Assembly (NCBI GenBank): GCA_015680685.1
Contig: MNCI01015606.1
Location: 4,889 to 68,888 of the forward strand
DNA: 64,000 nucleotides
DNA from: Gnetum montanum
Taxonomy: Eukaryota; Streptophyta; Gnetopsida; Gnetales; Gnetaceae
Direction: 5' to 3'
Position 1 is the stretch's first letter. Every line of letters starts with the position of its first letter. Shown here one piece after another: positions 1 to 11,650 of this stretch. The translations under genes were made by a program, and so were the position numbers. The notes beneath the pieces were generated by a model. It had not been told where the DNA came from and did not search any database. It saw nothing but the letters and a program-made list of their open reading frames with translations.

Positions 1-385
1 AGAATCAATGTGAATTGGCAATAACTTAGTAAAAAACACATAAGTGGTTAAGCTAATGATGAACTCAGCTTGGAAATATGTGAATAAATATCAATCCTAG
101 TTATTGTTCATTTACAATTCAGCATATCAGTTATTGCTTCACATGCTTTCTGCAGCAGTTCGTTAGCATTTTTGTGTCCTACCAATGACTGCCACATCAA
201 CATCCTTGTTCAAAGCTCTTACCCTGTCAGGTCATCCTTCCTATCCTAACATATATTAGCAATAAATTGAAAGACTAATGAATCATTATTGATATTTTTA
301 AATTAAAAATACCACGTCAAACAATTGAAATAAGCACTAACACCTTTAATTGAAACAACTGAAATATTAGCAAATGCAATATTGA
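1..385. repeat. Direct copy of MPC1-proximal DNA at 51893-52265
   Basis: This non-coding stretch matches 51893-52265 almost base for base in the same orientation, with small indels. The match stops abruptly on the right at the word CAAATGC, after which the two copies diverge completely. The other copy lies just downstream of MPC1 exon 2, so it is probably intron-derived. The left limit is unknown because the window begins inside the copy. Confidence 0.85.
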
Positions 386-599
386 AGATTAATAACATAT
401 TTTTATGCAATATTTTACATTCAGTACATTAAATATAGATGCAATTGTAAGATTGGAAATTTAATTGATTTGTTCTAAATATTACTTTGATAATTTTATT
501 AAGGATATTTTCAAAATTCATCACAAATATATTTCTAGCTGGGAGATAAAATTTCAATTTCATTTTTAATTATGTTTAAAGATCTTACAAGGTTTATTA

Positions 600-770
600 T
601 TTTTTAAAAGTAAAAACAATGTTCCCAAAAATTTTAACAATGGTTAAAAGGGCTACTGCCGTAAACTCCAAGATGCAGGCCTTGTTTATTCGTTGGTGTT
701 GGTGTCATTCCGGCAACATTTACAAGAAACTGAACGATGGAAACTATCATAAATTTTTTGAAATAGAAAA
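600..770. repeat. Diverged copy shared with 45840-45990
   Basis: Both copies run in the same orientation and share AACAATGG, a GCTGCCGTAAA / GCTGCTGTAAA segment, TTCCAAG-like and GGAAACCATCATAAA-like words in the same order. They are clearly related but diverged. Each contains a short open frame, but the two frames are not alike, so coding is not supported. The identity of the repeat is unknown. Confidence 0.6.
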
Positions 771-1335
771 GATGTCGGTTACAACGTAGTAGATCTAGCA
801 GCGTTTTATTAATCATATCAGTAAACCTTTAACCATCAAATCACTTAACCTAGAGCAGTAATTGAATCCGGGAGAAGATGATTACAGTCATAAAACCTAG
901 GATACAGGGGTAACATAGCCATTATGGGTAAACCTTAGAAATACGGAGACAGCAGGGCTTGCATGTGCGAGAAGGATGATTACAGTCACAAGACGCAAGA
1001 GAGCAACAGCGCACCCTGTAAGGGGCGGCGGGGGTCGGCTAGCACTACCACTGTAATGGGGGCTAGCACTACCACTGTAACTATAGGTAAACCTGAAACA
1101 GAAGATAGCATAGATCCAGAAAAGCCACAACATTGTAGCAACTACTTTGTTCTTGTGAAAATTTTGTAGCTTCATTGCATTCAGAGGCTGAGGCGGACGA
1201 TAATTCACGTAATGCAGACAACTGACGTTGCAGTCATTCTGCACAGTGTGCTTATGCAAATATCTAGGATCTCTATAAGATACCCATCCTTTACCTTCTA
1301 CCATTTTTCGTCCTTTTATACTAAGTTTCTGTAAG

Positions 1336-1565
1336 AAACTTCTCAGAAATTGTGTATGGGTTCAAAAGACGCGTTACGCATTTTCTCCACAATTCAAAGT
1401 GAACGCATTTTTTAGGTTTAGAACCTGTTGTTTTTGTCCTTTGGAAGAAACTTCTCAAACATTTTGTGCATGGACCCAGAAAACGCGTTACACAATTTTG
1501 ACTTTCAATGTGAACGCGTTTTCCTGATTTAGAACCCGTAGTTTTCATCCTTTGGAAGAAACACA
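1336..1565. repeat. Two-unit tandem repeat, about 113 bases per unit
   Basis: Two adjacent units share the words ACGCGTTAC, AAAGTGAACGC / AATGTGAACGC, TTTAGAACC and TCCTTTGGAAGAAAC in order. The minus-strand open frame across it only reflects the duplicated unit and is not taken as a gene. Confidence 0.7.
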
Positions 1566-3439
1566 AGAATTTTCTTGGATAAACTTCTTAAAAATGAATG
1601 CAATCAGTTATTTTGAATCAAACCACATTGTGGTTTACAATATGCAATGGTACATGCTGAGCTCAGTTCATTTTAATTTTATACTTTAAAAAGAGATTTA
1701 CGCTTATAGTCTTATACTTTAAAAAGAGATTTACACTTATAGTCAAATACATAAGTTAGAACTTCATGGCTTACAGAATCAAATTTTGAAAATGTAATAT
1801 CAGTAACTATGGTAAATCTCATATCATCATGGTCTACAATTTTGATTTGCAATAGCTCACAAGTTGTTAACCATAAAAATAATGTATATGATACTATTTT
1901 ATAACTTTCATACTTCAAAATGAGCTCACGTGCATCTCACTTGTCTGCGTTAATAAGGGCAATAAATCTGCATCCTTTTTTGCCTACCATGGTTTCATCA
2001 TGTTAATAACAATTATAACTCTGTTAAAAAGTCCTTTGAAATGTAGTAAATTTACATTATTTAGGTTAATGAATGTATGCTATTATTTTACTTATTCAAC
2101 TAAAATTGTAGAGCTTATTCAGCCCAATTACTTTGCCTGCCAAATGAGTTTTTACAAATGGTAGTATACAATATCCATTTAAGGATAAAATTTTAAAACA
2201 AAAATTTTGCTAACACATTATAATTAATATGTATTATCTCCCCAATATGTTTTATAGGGGTAAATGGTGTCTCTTCCATAACTCTTAGTTAATATAGATT
2301 TCGTTCAATACAGATTTCACCATGATCAAAATCAACTCGTGGTCTGCTCATGATGAACTTTTCATACCAATTTCAAATTCCTTATTCAAATAATACTAAG
2401 AAGAGACTTCTATATGTAAGGATATTTGCTAATTCTGATTTTATTTTTCTGTATAAATTAATTTCAAGGTCTTTATTAAGATAAGACTTGCAAGCAGTGT
2501 TTCACCTGTTTCTAGGAGACTAGGAATCGGAAAAGTTGGGAGGTATCCTTAAATATCTTAAGGGATGCCATGGGTTTTTTAAAATGTCATGGGGATGCAA
2601 CGGGTACATGAGAAAGAATAATTATACATAAGACATTCAGCTTTCACGGTATCGAAAGTTATGGATAAATTTGTTATTCTTGAGATATTTTAAACATCTG
2701 CAAATCATTTTGACAATATTTTAGAATAAAATAAAAAATTGTTATTGGTATCTTTTTTGCATTTTGATGCCAAAATATGCTAAATGTTCTACCTGCAGAA
2801 CATTTGTAGACCAGGGACATTCCAAACATGATTTTTCCCTACTTAATACTACTTACAAAAAACTTTTATGTGTAACAATATTTGCTAATTCCTGTTTTAT
2901 TTTCCGGTATAAATCCAAAATGGCGTCGATTTTCAACCGTCACTTCAACTATTACAAAACCCAGCTCATGTGACCTGTGCATATGGGAGGCAAGGTCAAA
3001 GAAGTCTGAGTTGGAGCACTGAACATTCTCAATAGGTAATTGTTGCAGCAGGCTTTGAAGGGGCCCGCTACTTCATCAATTTCTGCGGCGGAACATTAAA
3101 AATCATAGACGTAAGAAGCAGCTCTCTATTTATTTAGACACGCAACCTTGGTAACACGTGAGGGTAGGTGGAAGCCTTGGATTCCCATTAGGGTAGTTGG
3201 CAGCCTTGTCCACTGTCCATAAGACGATCTTCAATGTTGAACCACAATCCAAGACTCTTCCAAGCATCTGATCCATCTCCTCTAGGTCGTTTAATTCAGC
3301 AATGCAAGCCTATGAGGCCAAATATTCTGCAACGTTTTGGATAAGTTGGACAATCCGATGGTAAACATGCTGCATAGAAGTGCTATATTATGGCATCTAA
3401 TTTTGGTTGCCATTTACATGAGGAATGGCAGTTTTTACT

Positions 3440-3562
3440 TAGCAAAATTATTGCATGAATAAGAGGTTGAAAGCTTGCTTGAATTCAAGAAAATGGTGTA
3501 GTTTGATGCTAATGGAGCTTTAGTTAATTGGCATCCTAACTCCATACACTACTGCAACTAGA
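3440..3562 (+). pseudogene. LRR receptor-like N-terminal domain fragment
   Basis: Plus-strand translation gives a pattern typical of the LRRNT_2 cap at the start of plant LRR receptor kinases: an acidic lead-in, LLEFKK, then FDANGALVNWHPNS and a cysteine about six residues later. An in-frame stop follows LLEFKKMV, and another stop comes where a tryptophan is usual after the cysteine. No leucine-rich repeats follow, because an LTR-like end begins at 3569. It is a short, broken fragment. Another LRR fragment lies at 37130-38125 but on the opposite strand, so the two are not simply halves of one gene split by the retroelements. Confidence 0.45.
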
Positions 3563-3568
3563 GTCTAT

Positions 3569-3890
3569 TGATGCATAAATTTTGGTCGCATCAACACCAG
3601 GAAAGAAAACTCATTTTAGGAGACTGTTGCTTCGGATGCCATAGGCTCAGTTCGAGAGGGCTATGTAGCTTTTTGAAAATAGCAAACCAAACCAAAAAAA
3701 TCAAGATTTAAAGCGAAAATCTGAATTTAAATTAAATAACAATCCCAAAGTTGAGAATATAATAAGTAACTAAAAAATAAGTAAGTATCTCAAAGTTGCT
3801 GAATATAATAAGTAATGTTATTCATTGCTGGGTAGGAAGACCATGATCGCCATGAGAGAGGGAGAGAGAAAGAAAGAGAGAAAGAGAGAC
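3569..3890 (-). repeat. Probable 3' LTR of element D
   Basis: Begins TGATGCATAAATTTTGG and stays alignable for about 90 bases with 36727-36815, including the segment GGAAAGAAAACT and TTTTAGGAGACT. A GA-rich run near 3855-3890 sits at the same distance as a GA-rich run at 37050-37070 in the other copy, suggesting LTRs of about 330-345 bases. The middle parts are too diverged for me to align. Confidence 0.4.
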
Positions 3891-5229
3891 TACCCACCGT
3901 AGTTCGCACATGGTAGCAACTATGGTTCTTAAAACCTACCATCATCTACCACTTTTTGTGCACCGTTGTAGAGAGGAAGACCATCCACACACATCTGCAC
4001 CACCAAGACAAGGTACCAATCCAAAGACAACCACATCTCATGTCCTGCACATGGGCTACGTTGCTTACGTTGTTGCAGACAGAAATAAGAGAGAAAAAAC
4101 CCTCCTACTGTCACCAAGAAGACCCACAAGGATCTGATTTTGAGGTGTCAGCTCTTTCTTTGGACCCATACTAAACTTAATGAGAAGGACAAGCTCATGT
4201 TAGATTTTGACTAGCCGCAACTTTCAAATTTTTCCTTGGAATATTTTTTTTGTTAACATTGAAAAAGAAAATGGATGAAAAGTGATTATTTGCCTTTTTT
4301 TTCTTGGAAAATAGGTTCAAAAGGGAAAATGAAAGTTAGGGTGAGAATAACTGCTGGACCCCATCACACTCAAGAACTTATTACACTGCCAATGAACATG
4401 GTCTTCATTCCTTTTTTCTTTTTTCTTTTTTATTTTAATTTTTTTTAGGAAACTTTGCCCATGGTGTACTTCATTTTTAAGGTAGGAATTCCAACACAAG
4501 TTTGGCCGATTAACTACACTGTTAATGAACACAGTCCTTTCGAAACTTTGTCCATGGTGTAGTTCAACCCTTGTGTATGTGTCTTTGATTACAATTTGAT
4601 GGCATCATAGTAGGTCTCCTAGGTGTCTAAGGGTTCTCAAGTGGAGATGAACACACTTCACCCCATTATTCACAGGGTAACCATGGATCATTGCACTTGA
4701 GGACTAGGGGTCATGAGAGGGAAAATGGGATTTTCCAAGGTCACCTAGTGATTATGGCTAACCATTCTCCAACATCACCTATACTACACTCACATGATCA
4801 TGATGATTACATGATAAGTTAACACAAATCTCATGCTCCATAATCCAACATAACTAAAGAAAATAAAACCTTAAAAAAGACTGGGAAGAATCAAAGCATT
4901 ATTGAAATATATAGTAATAAAAGAGATTTTATGTAATATTAATGAGAAATATTATATAAAGCATTATACTAACATTATTCTTAATGGTGGACCATAATGA
5001 TTATTCAAATCATATGCAAAGAAAAAATCAAAATAATATGCCAATAAAGAAATGATGGAAATGCAAAGAAAATACGCAAATGCAACTATACACAAATGAA
5101 ATGGATGATGAAGAGGAAGAAAACATGCAACTAAGAATCTACTAGGTGTCCACGTGGGGCATCTGTGTAGAAATGGTTTAAATGAAATGCATTAAAATTT
5201 CTAGGTAACCTATGTCTTTGCACATTAGC
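3891..5229. other. Non-coding 3' part of element D
   Basis: AT-rich sequence between the pol remnant and the probable 3' LTR of D. I see a pyrimidine-rich run near 4408-4445 but no recognisable domain on either strand. The open frames at 3910-4174 overlap in different phases and on both strands, so they are likely chance. Confidence 0.4.
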
Positions 5230-5861
5230 AACCTTGTACACATTGGGGCCAAGGATGTCCTTAACTCAGAATGGGCTTGACCACATAAGAGAGAACTTAC
5301 CTAAGAGATTTTCTTGGTCAAATATTCGACCTTTTTCTGGGACTAGGTCTCCTATCTTAAATACTTCACCAACATACTTCTTGTCAAGACATTGTTTAAC
5401 AATTTGTCAATGCTTAAGATTACGAAAATCAAGATCTAATCTTAACTTGCTTGATCATTTTCTATAATGTTTTTCTTTGATATAAGTTTCAATGATAGGT
5501 CTAGGTCTTGGTGGGTCATCGAATATAGCCTTTCTAGGAGAATGTTTCATGGACGTGTCATTAAAATTTAGCACACCTTCAACTATTTTAAGAGGTAGGG
5601 TCTTATTTATATATTTATCTTCCCTTAAAGGTGGTGGATTACTCTAATGAAATCCATCGTGTTGTTGATAAGGCAAGGTGTCTCCATAGATTTCTTCACT
5701 TCTCTAGAACTTTGATAGAATTGGTTGAGACCTACATGAGAGATAGGATTTTTTATAGTTCCACTCACATAGTCATTTACAACATGTTCACTGTGCTCAA
5801 CCTCAATAACCCCAACATAAAGATTAGTGTTTTGATCTTCCAAAGATTGATTTTGTTGATC
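5230..5861 (-). pseudogene. Element D pol remnant (post-protease and integrase C-end)
   Basis: Minus-strand translation from 5861 continues directly from D's protease region across the inserted element C. Further left it gives a frame with IGDLVPEKGR, which resembles the IGDLVL core of the integrase C-terminal domain in plant Ty3 elements. Stops and frame changes break it (for example between 5240 and 5480). RT and RNase H domains that should lie between these parts are missing, so an internal deletion is inferred. The open frame at 5625-5843 belongs to this remnant. Confidence 0.5.
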
Positions 5862-5866
5862 TAAGT
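5862..5866. repeat. Target-site duplication CTAAG, left copy (element C)
   Basis: CTAAG directly precedes the TGTAG end of element C and recurs at 25480-25484 immediately after its other end. A 5-base duplication is the expected signature of Ty3-type integration. Confidence 0.8.
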
Positions 5867-7749
5867 GTAGTGACCGAAAACGTCAGCGGCTGAAAAATAC
5901 CGAGAGGTCGTTAGTCAGACAGTCTTAACCCTAGATCCACGCGAGGGCTGTGCTGGATAAACGGAAATGGGGTGCCTTGAACAGTTTGGTCAATCAGACA
6001 AGGCCCTAATCAATGTTACTATAACCTTTTGCAAATGTGTGATTTGAAAACAATGTTTATTGGTGTAAAAATAATGATTATTATATGCAAGGAAGCAAAA
6101 ACATTGTAAGACGCGATGATAAGCAGAAGAATAAAGTAAACTGGAGTTAGGAAATGCACCGCTTCAAGATTACGGCTTTACTTTGCCAAGGTGGATATAA
6201 TTGGTTGCACGACGCATGGGTGCACAGAGATCCTAAAAGTAACCAGAGATGTTCAAAGCAAGCCAATTGTATGCTTGAACGCGGATCCAAGAGCTAACAA
6301 TGCAAAATGCTACAAAGGCATCAGGAAAGAGCTAACAGAATGCCAACTGGGAATGCCTGCTATTTGGCTTTGTCAGCTTAGGAATGTTTACAATACTCAA
6401 GATTGCTAATTTGATCTTTGCCAAGAAAAATGTTTGCTAAACATGCCAATTGTTCAAAAATGCCCTTTAAATTGCCGATTTGCCAACCAATGCCAAAAAT
6501 GCTCAAAAAAGGCCAAAATGTCAACCTTTAAGTTTTCCAACCCTTTGAGAGTTGCTCGTTGAGGTATTTATAGGGCTAGGAGCATGTGAAAGATGTGATT
6601 TGGATGCCATGTGTCCTTGGCTCGCAAGGTGTTAATGTGTCCATGTTGCATGGTCATGCAAAGTTGATTGATTGACAAGCCTACCATGCTGCAATCATGC
6701 TGTCGAAAGTGGAGATGTGTGCCAATGATGCTAACAAAGAGTGAAGCGAGCTAATGTAGTGTTGTTGCTTGCTACACTATGCTATGGAACGTAGCATGTT
6801 TGCGTAGCGTAGCCGCTTGCTACGCTGTGTAGCATAGCATGCTGGCATAACATAGCTACTTGCTACGCTATGTAGCATAGCATAGCGTAGCCACCAGTTC
6901 GAAGAAGAAATTTGCTTCAGAGTTGATTACATGTGGTGGAAGTCTTTGAAGTGTATAGGCTAACTTTGCATGTTTGCTACACTATGCTACGCTATGTAGC
7001 ATAGCACAGTGTAGCAGCTGGCCTTAACTGCAATTTGCAACCTTTGCTCTCTGATGATCACGTTGACAATCTGCAACATTTATCATCTGCGAGGTGAAGC
7101 TTTTGAACTTGTTGATTCTGCATTTTGGAGATGTCTTTTACTGTTCTTGCATCATCGCTATGTTGTGCTACGCTGCGTAGCGTAGCAAGCATCATAACCT
7201 ACTTTTTGCTTGATATGCTACTTTTCTAATGAGAGGATCTTTACTGAAGGGCTTGAAGTTGAACGAAACAATTGTTTTTAAAGGCTAGAGGTACTAACTG
7301 AGTGCAATTGAGATCACTAAGTAAGTTGAGCTCTCTTAGATTGCTCTTGCTATGCTGTGCTACATTGCATAGCATAGTATAGTGTAGCAGTCTATCTTGC
7401 AATAGTTCATAGTTGATTGCCTGAACAACTATCTCCTGAAGCCTGCTATGCTACATAGCGTAGTGTAGCCTAGCAAACTTCCTGGCTAGAAAAGTTTCCA
7501 AACTATTTTGCACATCCTAAGCACCGTTGACAACTCCACACCTTGCTTCTGAATAGGCAATTAGCTGGATGAGCTACCCAGGTGGGCAGGCTGGAGAGTC
7601 CATTGAGCCTATCAACACTGGGTGTAGAAAACTTGCCAAACTGGACAGTCTAAACTCAGAGCATCCATTTCTTGTCTAAGTGTCATGACACTGCTTGAAT
7701 TTTAAAGACTTGATGAAGCAAGAATGACTTAAAAATTTAGGGTGTTTCA
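5867..7749 (-). repeat. 3' LTR of element C
   Basis: Runs from TGTAGTGACCGAAAA to GGGTGTTTCA and is matched by 23863-25479. Shared landmarks include a GGTGCCTTGAA segment, GCAAAATGCTACAAAGG and CAGGTGGGCAGGCT. It holds several arrays of near-palindromic words such as GCTACGCTATGTAGC at about 6760-6900, 6975-7015, 7160-7195, 7345-7390 and 7440-7475. It is longer than the partner, which lacks material around 6480-6750. Confidence 0.85.
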
Positions 7750-7765
7750 TTGGCCCCTCTTTGTC
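7750..7765 (-). other. Polypurine tract of element C
   Basis: On the minus strand this reads AAAGAGGGGCCAA and lies immediately upstream of the 3' LTR. A purine run in that position primes plus-strand DNA synthesis in LTR elements. It confirms that C reads right to left. Confidence 0.65.
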
Positions 7766-9120
7766 GATGTTTGGAGGATGGACCTAAGGGACGCTGACAA
7801 AGAATACAAAACACCACGAAAGATAGAATACTAACCTTGCTCCTCAGTGATCGCCAAGAGATCGCTTAGCTGTGCTTGAGAGTGTTGCATTAGTTATGCA
7901 GGAAAAAAAGAAAAGGGTTAAGCTGGGAGGGAGGAGGTTCAGGAAAAGGTAAAGGTGAAACTTAGCAGAATCCCTCATTGAAATGCTTGTGAGGGAGTTG
8001 TTTGCATGGTCACTTTTTCTTTCACTAGCCTTCGACCTCTCGTTGAAATGCTCAGAGGGGGTGATTGCAAAATAGCTTGTGTGCCATTTTTTTATGCACA
8101 TTTTTTTTGCACATGAGCTTTTGTTGTTTTATGCTTTTGCCTTTGCTGTTTTGCTGTTTACATTTGCAAACAACCTTGTTGTTGCAGGATAGGTGTTTCT
8201 TTCCCAGGATGAGTTGTGTTACATCCACATGGGGCTTAACCTGCCTACAGATGTTTCCCATGCGACAAGCTATGTTATGTGCATCATGGAATTTGTGGTT
8301 GAGCATATGGGAGGACTTGACAAGTGTTGAAAAAAGTTGGTAAAAGAGGGGGGAGAGTGAATCGTGAGTGTAAGGGATGAGATAAGGTATGCAAAGGGGA
8401 AGGATAGGATGTGCACTCAAAAGTAATTAAGCTAGTCAAGGCAACCACCTTGTAACACTGTAGCATTTTTTGCCGTTGTAAGATGCACCTTCGACTGACG
8501 CCCCTTTGGTATGCACCCTGCAAACACAATAGAGAGCAAACCAGGAGAAACAACCATGATGCAAATCAAAGGTAAGGATCTTGCTGTGGATGCTGTTGGG
8601 GAAACTGATGTCGTTGCTGAGTCATGCAGTGTCCAAACTAGGAAGGCCAAGAGTAGCCTTAGTAGCATCAGCGTGAAGGACCTGTCATCAAAGAGGCTGG
8701 GAGTTGCTATGAGTGCAAATGCTCAAGAATCCCTACCGAAGACATGCATTCTCAGTTCAATTGTGAGATTGGCTACCCAACAACTAAACATATTTTGAGC
8801 TTGGATGCTGGTAGGGGTTGGAGGTTAACAATATCATGGCTGGGCCACAATACTGCTGGAACTCTAGCAGCAGGCGCTGACCAGGGAGGCTATTGCCAGG
8901 GCACTGAGCCATCACGGTAGTAGGTCCAGAGGGTCAACATGATGTCACATGACATCTCTAGAGGATTAGCAAGATGCCAAGAGTAGCGAAGTTGCATATG
9001 TTCCCGATGGTGTTATCATGGCATCGTGAACTGCATTTGGGAACTACAACTTCCCACCCCGTGTCAGCACTGTGCATGCTTGCTTGTTGTATATCATCGT
9101 AGATGCATGCTGGGGACATG
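7766..9120. other. 3' untranslated-like region of element C
   Basis: Lies between the integrase end and the 3' LTR. Open frames exist on both strands, the longest being 8052-8420 on minus and 8511-8798 on plus. The plus frame encodes a basic, serine-rich 95-residue product with no motif I recognise. Some Tat-lineage elements carry antisense frames in this region, so the plus frame may be a remnant, but the sequence does not prove it. Confidence 0.35.
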
Positions 9121-9124
9121 TTGC

Positions 9125-9765
9125 TAACCTAGTTTAAGGTCCTGGTAGACTATGTTGTGCTAGTTTAAGGTCACAACAAACCATTGTGCTAATTTAGGGT
9201 CTTAACAGACCATATGTGCCAGTTTATTGTTGTAGCGGATGGTGGATGAGCTAGTTTAAGGTCCTAGTAGACCATTTGTACCAGTTTAACATCATAGCGG
9301 ACTCTCTGTGCCAGTTTTACGTTGTAGTGGACATTTGTTTGTCAGTTTTACGTTGTAGCAGATGAACTTTGCTAGTTTTACATCATAGCAAACGAGATTA
9401 CCTTCGTTAGTTTTATGTCGTAGTGGACATTTGCCACCTTTGCTAGTTTTACATCATAGCGGATGTTTGTTTGCCAATTTTACATCATAGTGGATGAGCT
9501 TTGCCAATTTTATATCATAGAGAATGAGCTTACCTTTGCTAGTTTGATGTCATAGTAGATGTTTACCACCTTTGCCAGTTTTACATTGTAGCGGACATTT
9601 GTTTGCTAGTTTTACATCGTAGCGGACGAGCCTTGCTAGGTTTACGTCATAGCGGATGAGCTTACCTTTGCCAGTTTTACGTCGTAGCAAACATTTGTTT
9701 GCTAGTTTTATGTCATAGCGGACGAGCTTTGCCAATTTTATGTTATAGCAGATGAGATTACCGTA
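9125..9765. repeat. Degenerate tandem array, units of about 30 bases
   Basis: Around 20 units built on TTTGCTAGTTTTACATCATAG followed by CGGAC or similar spacers. The left part uses the related form CTAGTTTAAGGTCCTAGTAGAC. The array ends just before the integrase stop codon at about 9783. Tandem arrays in this 3' position are known in Tat/Ogre elements and can seed satellite DNA. Confidence 0.85.
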
Positions 9766-9782
9766 TTCATGCTTTAGATGTA

Positions 9783-10916
9783 TTACAGCTTGAGATATGA
9801 ATGATTCACCAGATTTGCGAACTCATTGTCATCCATGTCTGCCAGCTTGAAGGCCCTGTTCCCAAAGGATTTTATGACCATGTATGGACCTTCCCAGTTT
9901 GCTGATAATTTGTTCATATGCTCATGGAAAACCTTGAGAATGAGGTCTCCCTTTTGTATTAGCCATTGATGTGGATTTGCATGATGTTTTTGCCACTGCT
10001 TGTTTTGGTAATGCTCTATCCGACTTAGTGTTTGTGAATGCTTCTCCTCTATTGAGTCGAGGTTGATGATCTTCGACTCAGTGTTCTAGGCATCACTTAT
10101 GACATCTGATAGGATCATCCAGAGTGATAACACCTACAATTCAAGAGGTAACATTACTTCAGATCCATACACAAGATTATAAGGTGTCTTACCTATCGTA
10201 GTCCTGCATGTAATCCTGTAAGCCCACAGCACATAGAGGATTTGCTTATGCCATCGCCTCTTGCTATTGTTAAGCATTCTTTTCAACAAGTTGATGATGG
10301 ACTTATTTGTAGCCTTTGCCTATCCATTCTCCTATGGGTAATATGGTGAGGAGAACAATTGCTTGATGCCAAGATTACTGTAGAAGGTTCAGGTTTTGGC
10401 ACTACTGAACTATGACCTATTGTTAATCATAATAGTCATAGGAAGCTCAAACCTTATCATGATGTTGTCTAAGATAAAGTGGAAAACCTACTATGATGTG
10501 GTCTTCCTCAGGGAAATAGCCTCAACCCACTCAGTAAAATACTCAATGGCGGTGATGATGAAGCTATGCCTTGCAGAAGACTTAGGCATGATAGGTCTTA
10601 TGAGGTCTAGTCCCCATCGTTGGAAAGACCATGTGATCTGCATTGGATGTAGCTCTGTAGGTGAAACGTGTATGAGATTTGAATATCTTTGGCACGTGTC
10701 ACACATCTTGACCTTGGCCAAGAAAACATTCTCCATGTGAGGCCAATAGTACCCTAAGCATATGATTTTTGCAGCCATAGCCCTAGGTGCTATGTATCCA
10801 CCACATAGTCCCTCATGTACCTCATTAACAACCTTCTGCGCTTGGTCCTCATTTATGCATGCCAGCAGTATCCCGTCATAGGAGTGCTTGCATAGGGCAT
10901 TATCTCCCATGAGCAC
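9783..10916 (-). pseudogene. Integrase of element C
   Basis: Inserts the element's DNA copy into the host chromosome. The minus frame starting near 10916 contains HEGLCGG, a GYYWP motif and CDTCQ, which match the zinc-binding head of Ty3 integrases. It continues with WGLDLI, holding the first catalytic aspartate region. Stops interrupt it after about 10491, but other frames to the left give TPYNLVYGSEVMLP and KGDLILKVFHEHMNKL, the usual C-terminal parts, ending in a stop at about 9783-9785. The frame changes show it is non-functional. It sits directly after the second RNase H, the normal Tat order. Confidence 0.8.
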
Positions 10917-10949
10917 ATATTTCCGAGCATGCTTACGGATAGCGTCTCT

Positions 10950-11650
10950 CTACACAGATGTCAATCCGCTTGGGAGCTCATCGTGTTGTAGGTAGGCTTT
11001 AATGTTGGCATACCACTCCTGGGTATCCGTAGCACTAATAGAGGCTACGTGTACTTCTTGAATGGTAGGCTCCAAACACTCGGTAATCAAGTTTGGCAAA
11101 TTCACAAATAGATGTGATGGGGAATTTAACGCTAGGGTAGCTAAGGTATCGGCTATGGTGTTTTCATTGCATGGCACGTGTTGAACATCCGTAATTACAA
11201 ACTATTTAAGTAGGAATTTTGCTAAGTCACAGTAGGGTTGTAGATGTATAGCTTTTTAGGCATAGACCTTGGTGATTTGATTCACAACAAGTTGTGAATC
11301 TCTGCAAATTGCCAGGTGTTGTATGCATAACGCTTGGGCAACTAGGAGAACCTTGGGTAACCGCTCATACTCTGCCACGTTATTCATACAAGGGAACGTA
11401 AAATAATAAGCTAAAGAATGCATTTCCCTAGAGGGGAAGGAAATGATAACAGTTGCACTACCTCCTCGCATGGTCGAGGAATCATCCAAGTGTAAAGTAG
11501 CTTCAGGTTGCAACGAGATGACGTTGATAGTGCTAACATGCTTATCTGGGAATTCAGGATCTATGATCGCTTGATCATCGATAGGTGAAGTCATAAGTTG
11601 TGTCGCTATAGCTTGACCATTCATCGATAATTGGCTCACATAATGCAAAT
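10950..11650 (-). pseudogene. Second (archaeal-type) RNase H of element C
   Basis: The minus frame contains LHLDDSSTMRGGS, NNVAEYE and CRDSQLVVNQI in order. These match the adjacent archaeal-type RNase H domain, whose usual signatures are DGSS, NNxAEYEA and GDSQLVVNQ. This extra RNase H after the ordinary one is the diagnostic feature of Tat-lineage elements. A stop at about 11256 and another near 10947 break it. The first glycine of DGSS is an aspartate here (DDSS), a change that may reflect decay. Confidence 0.75.

Larger units (their letters stand above)
386..3439. other. AT-rich DNA without recognised genes
   Basis: No convincing coding region was found. The short open frames here lack recognisable motifs. 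Two small internal repeats are visible: the tandem pair at 1336-1565, and a roughly 70-base direct repeat at about 2390-2460 and 2848-2915 around the shared word ATATTTGCTAATTC. The part near 600-770 has a diverged relative at 45840-45990. Confidence 0.5.

Noticed and set aside
5867-5900. Palindromes near LTR starts as rho-independent terminators
   Set aside because: Context is plant retrotransposon LTRs, so bacterial terminators do not apply.
6191-6409. Paired 72- and 95-codon frames at 6191 and 24188
   Set aside because: They look conserved because they are the same place in the two LTRs of element C; not a gene.
9125-9765. Possible CRISPR-like array
   Set aside because: Units are contiguous and degenerate, with no constant repeat and unique spacer pattern.
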